A stretch of DNA of 64,000 nucleotides from Sphingomonas sp. IC081 (GTDB lineage Bacteria > Pseudomonadota > Alphaproteobacteria > Sphingomonadales > Sphingomonadaceae): positions 1,251,001 through 1,315,000 of the forward strand of contig NZ_CP029761.1 in assembly GCF_006874585.1 (NCBI RefSeq). The letters are read 5' to 3'. The translations under genes and the position numbers were made by a program. Each line of letters opens with the position of its first letter. Position 1 is the first letter of the stretch. Shown piece after piece: positions 38,871 to 49,291 of this stretch. The notes below the pieces were generated by a model, which searched no databases, was not told where the DNA came from, and worked only from the letters and a program-made list of their open reading frames with translations.

Positions 38871-40484
38871 ATGACTGAACAAGCCCTGATCGAAGCCGCA
38901 CGTGTGTCCAAGGCCTGGCCCTTCCAGGAGGCCCAGAAGCTGCTCAAGCGTTTCCCGAATGGAAAACTCGGCCCGGACGGAAAGCTTGTGCCGGTGCTGT
39001 TCGAGACGGGCTACGGTCCCTCGGGCCTGCCGCATATCGGCACCTTCCAGGAAGTGCTGCGCACCACGCTGGTCCGCCGTGCCTACGAGGCGCTGACCGG
39101 CGGTGCGCCCACGCGCCTTGTCGCCTTCTCGGACGACATGGACGGGTTGCGCAAGGTTCCCGACAACATTCCCAATGCCGAAGTTCTGGCCGCCAATCTC
39201 GGCAAGCCGCTCAGCCGCATTCCCGACCCGTTCGGCACCCATGAGAGCTTTGCGCATCACAACAACGCGATGCTGCGCGAGTTTCTCGACCGTTTCGGTT
39301 TCGACTACGAATTCGTCTCGGCCAGCGACCGCTACAATTCCGGTGAATTCGATGCCGCGCTGACCCGTGTTCTGGAATGCAACCAGGGCATTCTCGACAT
39401 CATGTTGCCGACGCTGCGCGAGGAGCGCCGCAAGACCTATTCGCCGATCCTGCCGGTCTCGCCGACCAGCGGGGTGGTGCTGCAGGTGCCCGTGGAAGTG
39501 CTCGATCCGGCGACCGGCATGGTCCGTTTCACCGACGAGGACGGCTCGGTCGTCGAACAGTCGGTGTTCGGCGGCAAGGCCAAGCTGCAGTGGAAGGTCG
39601 ACTGGGCGATGCGCTGGTATGCGCTGGGCGTCGACTACGAGATGTGCGGCAAGGACCTTACCGATTCGGTCACCCAGTCGGGCAAGATCGTGCAGGTGCT
39701 GGGCGGCCGCAAGCCGGAAGGGCTGATCTACGAACTGTTCCTCGACGAGAACGGCGAGAAGATTTCGAAGTCCAAGGGCAACGGCCTGACCATCGAGCAG
39801 TGGCTGACCTATGGCACCGAGGAATCCTTGGGCTTCTACCTGTTCCGCGAACCCAAGAGCGCCAAGCAGCTTCACGTCGGCGTGATCCCCAAGGCGGTCG
39901 ACGAATACTGGCAGTTCCGTGGCAACCTTGCCGATCAGGCGCTGGACAAGCAGCTTGGCAACCCGGTCTGGCATCTGCTGCGCGCCAATGGCGAAGGTGA
40001 GGGCGCGGGCGACAGCGTGCCGGTGACGTTCTCGCTTTTGCTCAACCTCGTGGGCGTGCTGGGCGCCGATGCGACGGCGGAACAGGTCTGGTCCTACCTC
40101 GGCAACTACATCGAGGATGCCCGTCCCGAGGCGTACCCGGAACTGGGCGAGATGGTCCGCGCGGCACTTGCCACCAACCGCGACTTCATCGCGCCGACCC
40201 TGAAGCGCCGCGCGCCGACCGCCAATGAGGCCGAAGCGCTCAAGGTGCTGGATGCCGAGCTGGAGAAGCTGGGCGGTGAGGCAACGGCCGAAAACCTCCA
40301 GAATGCCGTCTATGAGATCGGCAAGAACGAGGCTTACGGCTTCGAAAGCCTGCGTGACTGGTTCAAGGCCCTCTACGAAACCCTGCTCGGTTCGCCGCAG
40401 GGGCCGCGCATGGGCAGCTTCATCGCCCTTTACGGCGTGCCTGAAACGCGCAAACTGATCGCCGAGGCCCTTTCGGCCGCCTGA
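38871..40484 (+). CDS. lysS: Lysyl-tRNA synthetase, class I
   Basis: This is a 537-residue class I LysRS of the archaeal/alphaproteobacterial type, unrelated to the class II enzyme of E. coli. HIGT lies at 55-58 in GPSGLPHIGTF and KISKS at 297-301. It charges tRNA-Lys. ATG 38871 matches family N-termini (MTEQALIEAARVSKAWPF); the earlier in-frame GTG at 38811 is not supported. No class II lysS or second copy is visible in the window. Confidence 0.97.
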   Translation: MTEQALIEAARVSKAWPFQEAQKLLKRFPNGKLGPDGKLVPVLFETGYGPSGLPHIGTFQEVLRTTLVRRAYEALTGGAPTRLVAFSDDMDGLRKVPDNIPNAEVLAANLGKPLSRIPDPFGTHESFAHHNNAMLREFLDRFGFDYEFVSASDRYNSGEFDAALTRVLECNQGILDIMLPTLREERRKTYSPILPVSPTSGVVLQVPVEVLDPATGMVRFTDEDGSVVEQSVFGGKAKLQWKVDWAMRWYALGVDYEMCGKDLTDSVTQSGKIVQVLGGRKPEGLIYELFLDENGEKISKSKGNGLTIEQWLTYGTEESLGFYLFREPKSAKQLHVGVIPKAVDEYWQFRGNLADQALDKQLGNPVWHLLRANGEGEGAGDSVPVTFSLLLNLVGVLGADATAEQVWSYLGNYIEDARPEAYPELGEMVRAALATNRDFIAPTLKRRAPTANEAEALKVLDAELEKLGGEATAENLQNAVYEIGKNEAYGFESLRDWFKALYETLLGSPQGPRMGSFIALYGVPETRKLIAEALSAA

Positions 40485-40502
40485 GGTCGGAGTCTAGCCT
40501 GA

Positions 40503-41033
40503 ATGCGTAAGAACCCGCGAACGCCCGAGGAACTCGCTGAAGAACTCCTCGGGCGCAAGCTGGAGGAGCTCGATCCCGAGGATCGGCGGGTGCTGGGCCG
40601 GCTGGCCGCTGGCACTCTGGTCGGGCCCGATGCCGACGAACTGGCGGCCATGCACGCCTCGCACGGCGACCGCATCGCCGACAAGGTGGCGGCGGTCGGC
40701 GGCAGCTGGGGGTTCATCATCGCCTTTGCGGTGGTGCTGTTTGGCTGGATGCTGCTCAATTCGAGCGTGCTGCAGATGCTGGGCGTCAAGCCCTTCGACG
40801 CCTATCCCTATATCTTCCTGAACCTGATGCTCTCGATGCTGGCGGCGATCCAGGCACCGGTCATCATGATGAGCCAGAACCGGCAGGCGGACAAGGACCG
40901 CATCACCGCGCGGCACGACTATGAGGTGAACTTGCGCACGCAGCTGGAAATCATCCGGCTGCACCGCCGCTTCGATCAGCTGATGGAATATCTCGACAAT
41001 CGCAAGGCCGCCGAAAACGGCGAGGAATGCTGA
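40503..41033 (+). CDS. DUF1003 family membrane protein
   Basis: The 176-residue protein has a soluble N-terminus (ELLGRKLEELDPEDRRVLGR), two hydrophobic helices (WGFIIAFAVVLFGWMLLN and the FLNLMLSMLAAIQAPVIMMSQ region), then a charged helical tail (ADKDRITARHDYEVN). This is the DUF1003 pattern. The function is unknown. It starts 18 nt after lysS on the same strand. Confidence 0.88.
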   Translation: MRKNPRTPEELAEELLGRKLEELDPEDRRVLGRLAAGTLVGPDADELAAMHASHGDRIADKVAAVGGSWGFIIAFAVVLFGWMLLNSSVLQMLGVKPFDAYPYIFLNLMLSMLAAIQAPVIMMSQNRQADKDRITARHDYEVNLRTQLEIIRLHRRFDQLMEYLDNRKAAENGEEC

Positions 41034-41039
41034 GGATCG

Positions 41040-41705
41040 CTACTGCCAGGTGCGGGCGCGATACCATTTGGTGACGACGTACTTCACCCCGCGCACGACG
41101 GGGCGGGCCGCGTGGATCGTCCAGGGATTGGGCGTGCCGTCGGGCAGGGCGTTGTTCCATAAGAGCAAGGTGCCGGGGCAGGGCGCGACACGCAGGCCGA
41201 GGCGGGTGAAATCGGTGTACCCGCCTTCCTCGACGGCGTTGAGATAGACCATCGCCGTCCAGCTGCGCTGTCCGCCGTTGCGATCCTCTCCCGCCCAGTA
41301 GGCGGCCTTGGTATCGAACCAGTCCCAGTGCTCGTGGTAATATTCCCCCGTGAGGTAGCGCTGGCCTTGCGCGCATTCGCTGCGGGTGGTGTCGAGCCCG
41401 GTAAGGTGCGCCAGTTCCCGCTCGAGGTCGCGGACGGTGGCGTCTCCGGGGTCTATATCGCCGGAGTAGCTGGTGCGGTATCCCTCCCAGTCCGCTTCCT
41501 CGACCAGCCGGGAAGGGCAGGCAACGGCGTCGATCAGGGCCGTCAGCCGCCGGCAGGTGGCGGAAGGGAGGAAGTTGGCGATGGTATAGATTTCCGCATC
41601 ATCGACGGCGACGCGCCTTGCAGCCGCCATCAGCGAGAGGCGATCACGAACATCGGCACCGATCCGGGCGAGCGCTTCGCAATCTGGATGGTGTTCTTGC
41701 GCCAT
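41040..41705 (-). CDS. 2-oxoglutarate/Fe(II)-dependent prolyl 4-hydroxylase-like oxygenase
   Basis: The 221-residue enzyme has a jelly-roll core: HxD iron ligands H126 and D128 in YYHEHWDWFD, distal H198 in TIHAARPV and K208 for the 2-oxoglutarate carboxylate. It resembles bacterial prolyl 4-hydroxylases (P4Hc/SMART P4Hc type). The substrate is unknown. Its stop lies 7 nt after the convergent DUF1003 gene stop, with no terminator visible between them. Confidence 0.87.
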   Translation of the reverse strand: MAQEHHPDCEALARIGADVRDRLSLMAAARRVAVDDAEIYTIANFLPSATCRRLTALIDAVACPSRLVEEADWEGYRTSYSGDIDPGDATVRDLERELAHLTGLDTTRSECAQGQRYLTGEYYHEHWDWFDTKAAYWAGEDRNGGQRSWTAMVYLNAVEEGGYTDFTRLGLRVAPCPGTLLLWNNALPDGTPNPWTIHAARPVVRGVKYVVTKWYRARTWQ

Positions 41706-41765
41706 TGCCGGATCAGCTTAGCGCGGCATTCGACAAGATCAATCGGTTGCCGGTTACGTTCATGA

Positions 41766-41799
41766 AAATGCCTCCGAAGCAGGGACTTCGGAGGCATTT
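41766..41799 (-). terminator. Intrinsic terminator after the RcnB-like gene
   Basis: Perfect 14-bp arms 41766-41779 and 41786-41799 with a 6-nt loop, followed on the minus strand by TTTTC. It lies 6 nt after the RcnB-like stop. Confidence 0.88.
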
Positions 41800-41805
41800 C
41801 TCGAA

Positions 41806-42753
41806 TTACCAGAAGAAGTCGTAGATCACGTCGACCACTTCGCCGGTGTAGGTGTCGACCAGCAGCACGTCGTCGTAGTAGCGGACCCAGCGGTAGGGGC
41901 CGTAGACGGGCGGCAGGCGATACATCCAGGGATCGTCGAGCCAGTAGGAACTGCCGTAGAACATCGAGCTCATGTAGAAACCGATGCTCAGGCGGCGGTA
42001 CGAATAGCCGCGATAAGGGGCGTAGTAGGGCCGTGAGCGGTAGACCGAGCGGTGGCGGTCACGATAGTCGCGCCAGTCGTAGCGGTTGTCGCGGCGCCAG
42101 TCGTTGCGGTCCCAGCGGTGGTCGTCGTTGCTCCAGCGGCGGTCACCGCCCTGCCTGTCGCCCTTCCATGCGGGGGTGCGATCACGGTCGCGGTCGTTCC
42201 AGCGGTTGGCCCCGTCACGATCCCGGTCGGGACGAGTGTCTGGCCTGCGATCGGGACCACGATCGGGACCACGGTCGGGCCCGCGATCAGGACGTCCATC
42301 GGGACCGCGATCAGGGCCGTCACGACCACCCTGCCACGACGGGCGCCCGGACTGATTGTCGGAAGGACGGTTCCGGTCGGTGTTGGCGCCGGGGCGATTG
42401 TTGCCCAGATTGCGGGCCCAGTCCGGCGTGCGCGACGGCTGGCCCTGTCCGCGCCAGGCGTTGCCGCCATTGCCCTGCGCAGGCCGCTGGGCATCGGGGC
42501 GGGGAGCCTGGGGCTGGCCGCCACCTTGCTGCTGCGGTGCACGCATCTGCGGACGCGGTTGCTGGGCCTGCTGCGGAGCGCCGCGATTGCCGCGCCAACT
42601 GCCGTTGCCGCCGCTGCGTTCGCTGCGCGTTTCGCTGCCGCGGCGGTCGTCATCCGCCATCGCCGGGGTTGCCGCGAGCGAGGTCAGCGCCACCGCCATG
42701 GCACCAGCTGCACCCGCACCCTTGAGGAACTTCAGTGTCGTACCCTTTGTCAT
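41806..42753 (-). CDS. RcnB-type periplasmic protein with Gln/Arg/Asp-rich repeats
   Basis: The 315-residue protein has a signal peptide ending around ATPAMADD and a long disordered middle: a Gln/Pro-rich part, then about 8 repeats of a DRGP/DRRP-type tetrapeptide (roughly residues 145-180), then WDRNDWRRDNRYDWRDYRDR. A C-terminal RcnB domain reads RYYDDVLLVDTYTGEVVDVI. E. coli RcnB influences Ni/Co export; the relevance to this long repeat-rich form is unclear. ATG 42753. Confidence 0.85.
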   Translation of the reverse strand: MTKGTTLKFLKGAGAAGAMAVALTSLAATPAMADDDRRGSETRSERSGGNGSWRGNRGAPQQAQQPRPQMRAPQQQGGGQPQAPRPDAQRPAQGNGGNAWRGQGQPSRTPDWARNLGNNRPGANTDRNRPSDNQSGRPSWQGGRDGPDRGPDGRPDRGPDRGPDRGPDRRPDTRPDRDRDGANRWNDRDRDRTPAWKGDRQGGDRRWSNDDHRWDRNDWRRDNRYDWRDYRDRHRSVYRSRPYYAPYRGYSYRRLSIGFYMSSMFYGSSYWLDDPWMYRLPPVYGPYRWVRYYDDVLLVDTYTGEVVDVIYDFFW

Positions 42754-42863
42754 TGTCTTCCGGTCTCCAAACCGGACTTGTCGCAGGCGACCCGCGACTT
42801 ATCCTATGACGAGTAGTTATACCCCATCGGCTGTCGCATCGGTGAACCGTGCTGTTGCCATTC

Positions 42864-42891
42864 GTTCATTTTACCGGATCTTAAAATGAAC
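42864..42891. promoter_or_regulatory. 10-bp AT-rich inverted repeat upstream of the RcnB-like gene
   Basis: GTTCATTTTA (42864-42873) and its exact complement (42882-42891) are separated by CCGGATCT. It lies about 110 bp upstream of the RcnB-like ATG and adjoins the ettA terminator. It could be a metal-responsive operator for the RcnB-like gene or a second 3' hairpin of ettA. Confidence 0.45.
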
Positions 42892-42927
42892 AAGGCCGCC
42901 GTCCACGTTTTGGGACGACGGCCTTGT
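42890..42927 (-). terminator. Intrinsic terminator after ettA
   Basis: Arms ACAAGGCCGCCGTCC (42890-42904) and 42913-42927 pair with a single wobble on the minus-strand RNA; TTCATTTT follows on that strand. It lies 23 nt after the ettA stop. Confidence 0.8.
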
Positions 42928-42949
42928 AATATCAGCTAAATCGCTAAGG

Positions 42950-44623
<1,674 letters not shown>

Positions 44624-44759
44624 CGGATTCCTCTGGATGGAAAGTCTGTAAGATCGAAATGTCGGGTGTCTTGGGCGCCGCTCTACAGGCGCGCGCCCCT
44701 GTTGCCAAGGGCAGCGGCGGGGAACCGGCGCGTGCCATGTCCCGCCTGCCACGATGACT

Positions 44760-44787
44760 GGAACGTCGGGGCCGGAACGTCGGGGCT
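44760..44787. repeat. Two-copy 14-bp tandem repeat
   Basis: GGAACGTCGGGGCC at 44760-44773 is followed by GGAACGTCGGGGCT at 44774-44787, in the 265-bp gap between ettA and the M28 peptidase gene. Role unknown. Confidence 0.6.
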
Positions 44788-44888
44788 GGCCCGGCGAGTT
44801 TCAAGGGGGCGTTCGGCGGGGGCGGGCCTTGCCCAAATTTCGCAATGCACCCGTTGGCAGAATGACCAAGCCGGGCTAGCCAGTCGAC

Positions 44889-46259
44889 ATGCAACGCTCA
44901 TTCACCCGCGCGGCGCTTCTCGCCGCTTCCGCCGCCGCGCTTGTCGCTGTTCCCGCATTCGCCACGCCGACGCAAGGTTCGGGCGTCGCCTGGGACATCG
45001 TCGAGGGGCTGACCACCGAGATCGGCCCGCGCATCGCCGGATCGGATGCCGAGGGCCGCGCCCGGGCATGGGCGGACGCGAAGCTGAAGGCGCTGGGGTT
45101 CCAGAACGTCAAGGTGGAGCCGTTCACCACGCTCGCGTGGACGCGCGGCGAGGAAAAGGCCGTGCTCACCGCGCCCTATAGCCAGCCGCTGGCGATCGCC
45201 GCGCTGGGCATGTCGGTGCCGACGCCTGCCAGCGGACTCAATGCGGAAATGATCTATTTCCCGACCCTTGATGCGCTGCGCGCCGCGCCCGATGGGTCGT
45301 TGAAGGGCAAGATCGCGTTTGTCGATCACGCCATGCGGGCCGCGCAGGACGGTTCGGGCTACGGGCCCTACGGCGATGTGCGCCGCAAGGGTCCGGCGCT
45401 GGCCTCGCAGAAGGGCGCTTCGGCGATCGTCATCCGTTCGGCCGGTACGGACAGCCACCGCAATCCGCACACCGGCGTGACGGTGTTCCCCAAGGGTGTC
45501 GCCGGTATTCCGGCTGGCGCCGTTTCCAACCCGGACGCTGACCTCATTGCTCGCATCGCCAGCCGCGGTCAGCCGATGAAGATGGACCTGACGCTGGCGG
45601 GCAAGCCGTTCCCCAACGCCCCATCGGGCAATGTGATCGCCGAACTGCCGGGCCGTGATCCCTCTCTGCCGAAGATCGTGCTGGCGTGCCACCTCGATTC
45701 CTGGGACCTCGGCACCGGCGCCATCGACGATGCCTCGGGCTGCGCCATCGTCACTGCTGCCGCGCTTGCCGCGCAGAAGGGCGGGCAGACGCTGCGCACC
45801 ATCCGCGTGCTCTGGGCCGGTAACGAGGAAATGGGCCTGAGCAATGGCGGCAACGCGGCCTATGTGAAGACGCATGGCTCCGAACCCCATGCGCTGGCGA
45901 TGGAAAGCGACTTCGGCGCGGACAAGGTCTGGCAGGTGAAGTTCTCCGCCGCGCCGCAGAACCAGGCCATGGTGGACAAGGTGAAGGCCGCGCTGTGGCC
46001 GATGGGCATCACGCCCCATGCCGGTGCGGCCGATGGCGGCGAGGATGTCTCCGGAATCATTCAGGCCCAGAACCTGGCGGTGATCGATCTGGGGCAGGAT
46101 GGCACCCATTACTTCGACCTGCACCACACGCCCGACGATACGCTCGACAAGGTGGACCCGGCGGCGCTCCAGCAGAACGTCGATGCCTGGACGGCGGTGC
46201 TCAAGGTCGTTGCCAACGAGACGGGTGAGATCGCCAAGGTTCCGGCTCAGGGCGAATAA
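44889..46259 (+). CDS. Secreted M28 family metallopeptidase
   Basis: The 456-residue protein has a clean signal peptide (residues 1-25, ending AFA|TP), a PA-like insert region, then the M28 di-zinc core: H268 and D270 (ACHLDSWD), DD in GAIDDASG, E313/E314 in NEEMGLSN, and a late histidine in GTHYFDLHHTPDD. It probably cleaves N-terminal residues of peptides in the periplasm or outside. ATG 44889. Confidence 0.9.
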   Translation: MQRSFTRAALLAASAAALVAVPAFATPTQGSGVAWDIVEGLTTEIGPRIAGSDAEGRARAWADAKLKALGFQNVKVEPFTTLAWTRGEEKAVLTAPYSQPLAIAALGMSVPTPASGLNAEMIYFPTLDALRAAPDGSLKGKIAFVDHAMRAAQDGSGYGPYGDVRRKGPALASQKGASAIVIRSAGTDSHRNPHTGVTVFPKGVAGIPAGAVSNPDADLIARIASRGQPMKMDLTLAGKPFPNAPSGNVIAELPGRDPSLPKIVLACHLDSWDLGTGAIDDASGCAIVTAAALAAQKGGQTLRTIRVLWAGNEEMGLSNGGNAAYVKTHGSEPHALAMESDFGADKVWQVKFSAAPQNQAMVDKVKAALWPMGITPHAGAADGGEDVSGIIQAQNLAVIDLGQDGTHYFDLHHTPDDTLDKVDPAALQQNVDAWTAVLKVVANETGEIAKVPAQGE

Positions 46260-46283
46260 GCCGGATCATCCAGAAAAAACGGG

Positions 46284-46311
46284 AAAGGGGCGGGCTTTAC
46301 CGCCCCTTTTT
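46284..46311. terminator. Bidirectional intrinsic terminator between M28 peptidase and CitE-like genes
   Basis: AAAGGGGCGG (46284-46293) pairs perfectly with 46300-46309, followed by TT; A-rich DNA precedes it, so it can serve the convergent CitE-like gene (stop 46316) as well. Confidence 0.88.
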
Positions 46312-46315
46312 CATA

Positions 46316-47206
46316 TCAGCCGGCAGCAGCGATCTGTTCGGCCACCGCAAGCAGGCGTCGTGCCTGGTCGAGGTGGAGCAGTTCGGTCATCTTGCCGTCG
46401 ACGCGGATGGCGCCCTTGCCCCGGTTTTCGGGCAGGGCAAAAGCCTCGATCACGCCGCGCGCCCATGCCAGATCGGTTTCGCTGGGTGAAAACACCGTGT
46501 TGCAGGGATCGATCTGGGCAGGATGGATCAGGCTCTTGCCGTCAAAACCGAACATCAGCCCCTGGCGGGCTTCCGCCTCGAACAGGTCGAGGTCGCGGAA
46601 CTCGTTGCAGACGCCGTCGAGAATGGAGATGCCGTTGGCACGGGCAGAGGCAACCGCCATCGACAGGAACGGCAGGAACGGCGTTCGGCAAGGCGTCAGC
46701 TGCGCGCGCATTTCCTTGGCCAGATCGTTGGTGCCCATGATCCAGAGGGCAAGCCGGGTCGTGTGTGCCATGGCGGCGATGGCGGGCAGGTTGCCGACGC
46801 TCGCACACGTCTCGATCATCGCCCAGAGCCGCATCCGCGGCGGCGCGCCGTCAAGCGCTTCCTCGTAGCGCGCGATATCCGCGGCATCGTTGACCTTGGG
46901 GACCAGCACCGCATCGGCCTGCGACCCGGCAATTGCGGCAAGATCCGCCGCGCCCCATTCGGTGTCGAGTCCATTGGCGCGGATCACCAGTTCACGGTGA
47001 CCGAAACCGCCTTGTGCAATGGCCGCGATCGCGGCATCGCGCGCCTCGTCCTTGGCCTCGGGCGCGACGGCGTCCTCCAGATCGAGGATGACCACGTCGC
47101 AAGGCAGCGTGCGTGCTTTGGCAATCGCCTTGGCGTTCGAGGCGGGCAGGTAGAGCGCGCTGCGACGCGGGCGCGGGACGGTCGGGGTGGCGGACGAGGC
47201 AGTCAT
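46316..47206 (-). CDS. CitE-like HpcH/HpaI aldolase/CoA-ester lyase
   Basis: This 296-residue TIM-barrel lyase has RSALYLPASNAKAIAKART and VILDLEDAV at the start and GFDGKSLIHPAQI at the end, hallmarks of CitE-like (S)-citramalyl/malyl-CoA lyases and thioesterases. The acidic metal ligands (E in IETCASV, D in LEDAV) are present. The CitE partners citC/D/F are absent, so it is a stand-alone CoA-ester lyase. ATG 47206 has AGGAG upstream; the longer reading uses a GTG at 47233. It lies on the same strand as the SDR and TetR genes but 343 bp from the SDR. Confidence 0.85.
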   Translation of the reverse strand: MTASSATPTVPRPRRSALYLPASNAKAIAKARTLPCDVVILDLEDAVAPEAKDEARDAAIAAIAQGGFGHRELVIRANGLDTEWGAADLAAIAGSQADAVLVPKVNDAADIARYEEALDGAPPRMRLWAMIETCASVGNLPAIAAMAHTTRLALWIMGTNDLAKEMRAQLTPCRTPFLPFLSMAVASARANGISILDGVCNEFRDLDLFEAEARQGLMFGFDGKSLIHPAQIDPCNTVFSPSETDLAWARGVIEAFALPENRGKGAIRVDGKMTELLHLDQARRLLAVAEQIAAAG

Positions 47207-47388
47207 CGTGAGAAGGCTCCTGGGATAGCGCACGGCGGTCTTTCGGCTGGCGATCCGGACAGGTCAAGCGCGGCATGATCGTGGTTCGGGGGCAGGGGAT
47301 GGTTAGCCGGACGTTGCCTGTCGCACAGGCGTTTGCCCCCCGGTCGAAAGTCCTAATGATATCGTTTGCGAAGCGCGGTATTCCTTGC

Positions 47389-47542
47389 CTGTCGCCAACG
47401 ATCACAACAGCCTCGGTGATCGCGGAAATGCAGACTTCCCCTTCTGCCCATCCCGGCGACAGCCTTACGGGTCGCACCGCCGTCCCGTACTCGCGCCACA
47501 TCCAACCCCCTCGACTGGCGCGGGTACGGGACGGTTCTTTTT
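47389..47542 (+). ncRNA. Candidate structured small RNA: three-way junction plus intrinsic terminator
   Basis: The 343-bp interval 47207-47549 has no convincing gene. On the plus strand an 8-bp closing helix (47389-47396 with 47455-47462) encloses two hairpins: 7 bp (47399-47405 with 47416-47422) and 5 bp (47430-47434 with 47443-47447, loop CTTCCCCT). Seventeen nt further, a 19-bp stem with one wobble (47480-47498 with 47516-47534, loop containing ACCCCCTC) is followed by TTCTTTTT. The terminator points to plus although both flanking genes are minus, so it must end an independent plus transcript. C-rich loops recall trans-acting alphaproteobacterial sRNAs. The 5' end is unknown; the upstream -35/-10 (47333 onward) is weak. 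Confidence 0.42.
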
Positions 47543-47549
47543 CAGTCCG

Positions 47550-48452
47550 TTATGAGGCGGATGCGAGAATCGCTTGCAGCATCTTCTCGCTCTCGGCCCA
47601 GAGTTTCGCGGCAGCGGTATCATCCCGCGCCTGAGGCGCCGGCTCCTCCTCCCCGAGATCGTGGAAATAGCGCCCGCCCATGCCGCCCAGTTCCTGTGCA
47701 TTGGCCATCCAGACGAGGGTTCGGGCTGGCTGCTCCGGCGGCACGGTGTCATTCCCTCTCATCCAAGCCTGCATCTGCGGGTCGGCGTGGCTGGCGAAGT
47801 TCGACGCCACGCGGCCGGGGTGCATGGCCAGCGAGACGATGCCCCTGTCGCGAACCTTGCGGTCAAGCTCACGCGCGAACAGCAGGTTGGCGAGCTTGGC
47901 CTGGCAATAGGCGGCATTGGCGTCGAATGCCGCCTTCATCGCCAGATCGTACCAGCGCATCCCGGAGCAGGCCGCGTGACCTGCCGATGAGACCGCGATG
48001 ACCCGCACCAGTCCGGGAGCGCTGTCTCCCGCGGCCCGCTCCAGCAGCGGCATGAGTTCGCGGGTCAGGAGAAAGGCGGAAAGGTGATTGGCGGCAAATG
48101 TCGCCTCCAGGCCGTCGGAGGTGCGATAATACCCGTCGCGGACACCGCCGGCGTTGTTCACCAGGACATCGACATGGTCGGTCAGGTCGGCGATCTCGCG
48201 GGAGATGCGCAGGACCTCGCGCATTTCCGTGAAATCGCCGCGCAGCATGTCCACCCGCGCCTCTCGGCTGGCGGCGGCGGCAATCTGCTGGGCCGCATCG
48301 TCGCAGCGGGCCTCGTCGCGGCCGGTGCCGATGACGTGCCAGCCCATGCGTGCAAAGGCCTGTGTGGCGGCGCGGCCGATGCCCGAGCTTGCGCCGGTCA
48401 CCACCACGCAGCGCCGTTTTCGCGCCGGGGTCGGTTTTGCCGTTGCTGCCAT
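47550..48452 (-). CDS. Short-chain dehydrogenase/reductase (SDR)
   Basis: This 300-residue classical-type SDR has TGASSGIG at 19-26, NNAG at 99-102 and the active-site YCQAK (Y182, K186), with an SS pair at 155-156. The C-terminal region resembles the retinol-dehydrogenase-like SDRs that act on bulky alcohols and aldehydes. It lies 37 nt downstream of the TetR gene on the same strand and close to the LuxE/LuxC pair, so an alcohol/aldehyde step linked to that pair is plausible. Confidence 0.88.
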   Translation of the reverse strand: MAATAKPTPARKRRCVVVTGASSGIGRAATQAFARMGWHVIGTGRDEARCDDAAQQIAAAASREARVDMLRGDFTEMREVLRISREIADLTDHVDVLVNNAGGVRDGYYRTSDGLEATFAANHLSAFLLTRELMPLLERAAGDSAPGLVRVIAVSSAGHAACSGMRWYDLAMKAAFDANAAYCQAKLANLLFARELDRKVRDRGIVSLAMHPGRVASNFASHADPQMQAWMRGNDTVPPEQPARTLVWMANAQELGGMGGRYFHDLGEEEPAPQARDDTAAAKLWAESEKMLQAILASAS

Positions 48453-48489
48453 GTCGTTCTCTCCCGTTATTGTTTTGATCTGGCGTGGT

Positions 48490-49158
48490 TCAGCGGGGCA
48501 GGGCGCCTCTCAGGAACAGGCGGACCGCAAAGGTCACGCGGTGGCTGACGCTGGCGGCATCGAGCGCATTGCCGGAGGCGAGAAAGCGGACCGGGCCGCT
48601 CACTACCATGCTCATGAAGACATTGGCCGCGAGCATCGGGTCTTGAGCCGCCAGTGTCCCACGGGCGGTTTCCTCTGCCAGCAGGTCGGCAAGGAACTCC
48701 ACCGTCGGCAGGGCGGCGATCTCGTAGTAGGTCTGGAAAATATCCGGGAAACGATAGGCTTCGGTGTTGATGAGTCTCTGAAGCTTGATGCCTTCCTCGG
48801 TTCCGGCAAGTTCGATCCGCAACATCGCGATGTTGACCAGCGTCTGTTCGAGGCTGTCCACATAAGTGGCCTCGATCCGCGCGCGGCTGGCGGCACGGCG
48901 TTCCATGCCCCGGCGCAGGGCGGCACGGAAAAGCGCGGCCTTTTCGGGGTAGCGGGCATAGACCGTGCGCTTGGTCATCGAGACTTCGGCGGCGATCGCC
49001 TCGATCGTGGTGGGCTCGTACCCCTTGTCCAGAAAGTGCCCGAAGGCGCAGTCCAGAAGCTGTTCGTGCCGTGCGCGCGCTTGTTCGCGCGTCGGACGGC
49101 CCGCGCGCACGCTGACCGAAGGGGCGGGGGTGTCCATGATGTCGCGCGCATCGCTCAT
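48490..49158 (-). CDS. TetR/AcrR family transcriptional regulator
   Basis: The N-terminal HTH (TTIEAIAAEVSMTKRTVYARYPEKAALF) is followed by a C-terminal ligand domain with a TetR_C-type helical fold; 222 residues from ATG 49158 (MSDARDIMDT). It faces the LuxE/LuxC genes across a 133-bp divergent interval and precedes the SDR, so it likely represses both directions and responds to a small molecule of this pathway. I could not find a clear palindromic operator by eye. Confidence 0.88.
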   Translation of the reverse strand: MSDARDIMDTPAPSVSVRAGRPTREQARARHEQLLDCAFGHFLDKGYEPTTIEAIAAEVSMTKRTVYARYPEKAALFRAALRRGMERRAASRARIEATYVDSLEQTLVNIAMLRIELAGTEEGIKLQRLINTEAYRFPDIFQTYYEIAALPTVEFLADLLAEETARGTLAAQDPMLAANVFMSMVVSGPVRFLASGNALDAASVSHRVTFAVRLFLRGALPR

Positions 49159-49291
49159 CGGTCCATAGGAACCGATCCTGCTTGTCCTGCCAAGTGAATC
49201 GTGAATAATGAAACGCACAAGATGCCATTAATCGAGTCGAAACCCTGCGTCCAGCGGGGAGCTTCGGTCGGCAGGATTGGGGAGAATGGGA

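Noticed and set aside
42200..42330. Short regular repeats suggestive of a CRISPR array
   Set aside because: The 12-bp periodicity encodes DRGP/DRRP tetrapeptides inside the RcnB-like gene; there are no spacers and no cas genes.
47275..47634. 119-codon plus-strand frame across the CitE-SDR gap
   Set aside because: It runs through a 19-bp terminator hairpin and into the SDR coding region in antisense, and has no recognisable features; a structured RNA explains the interval better.
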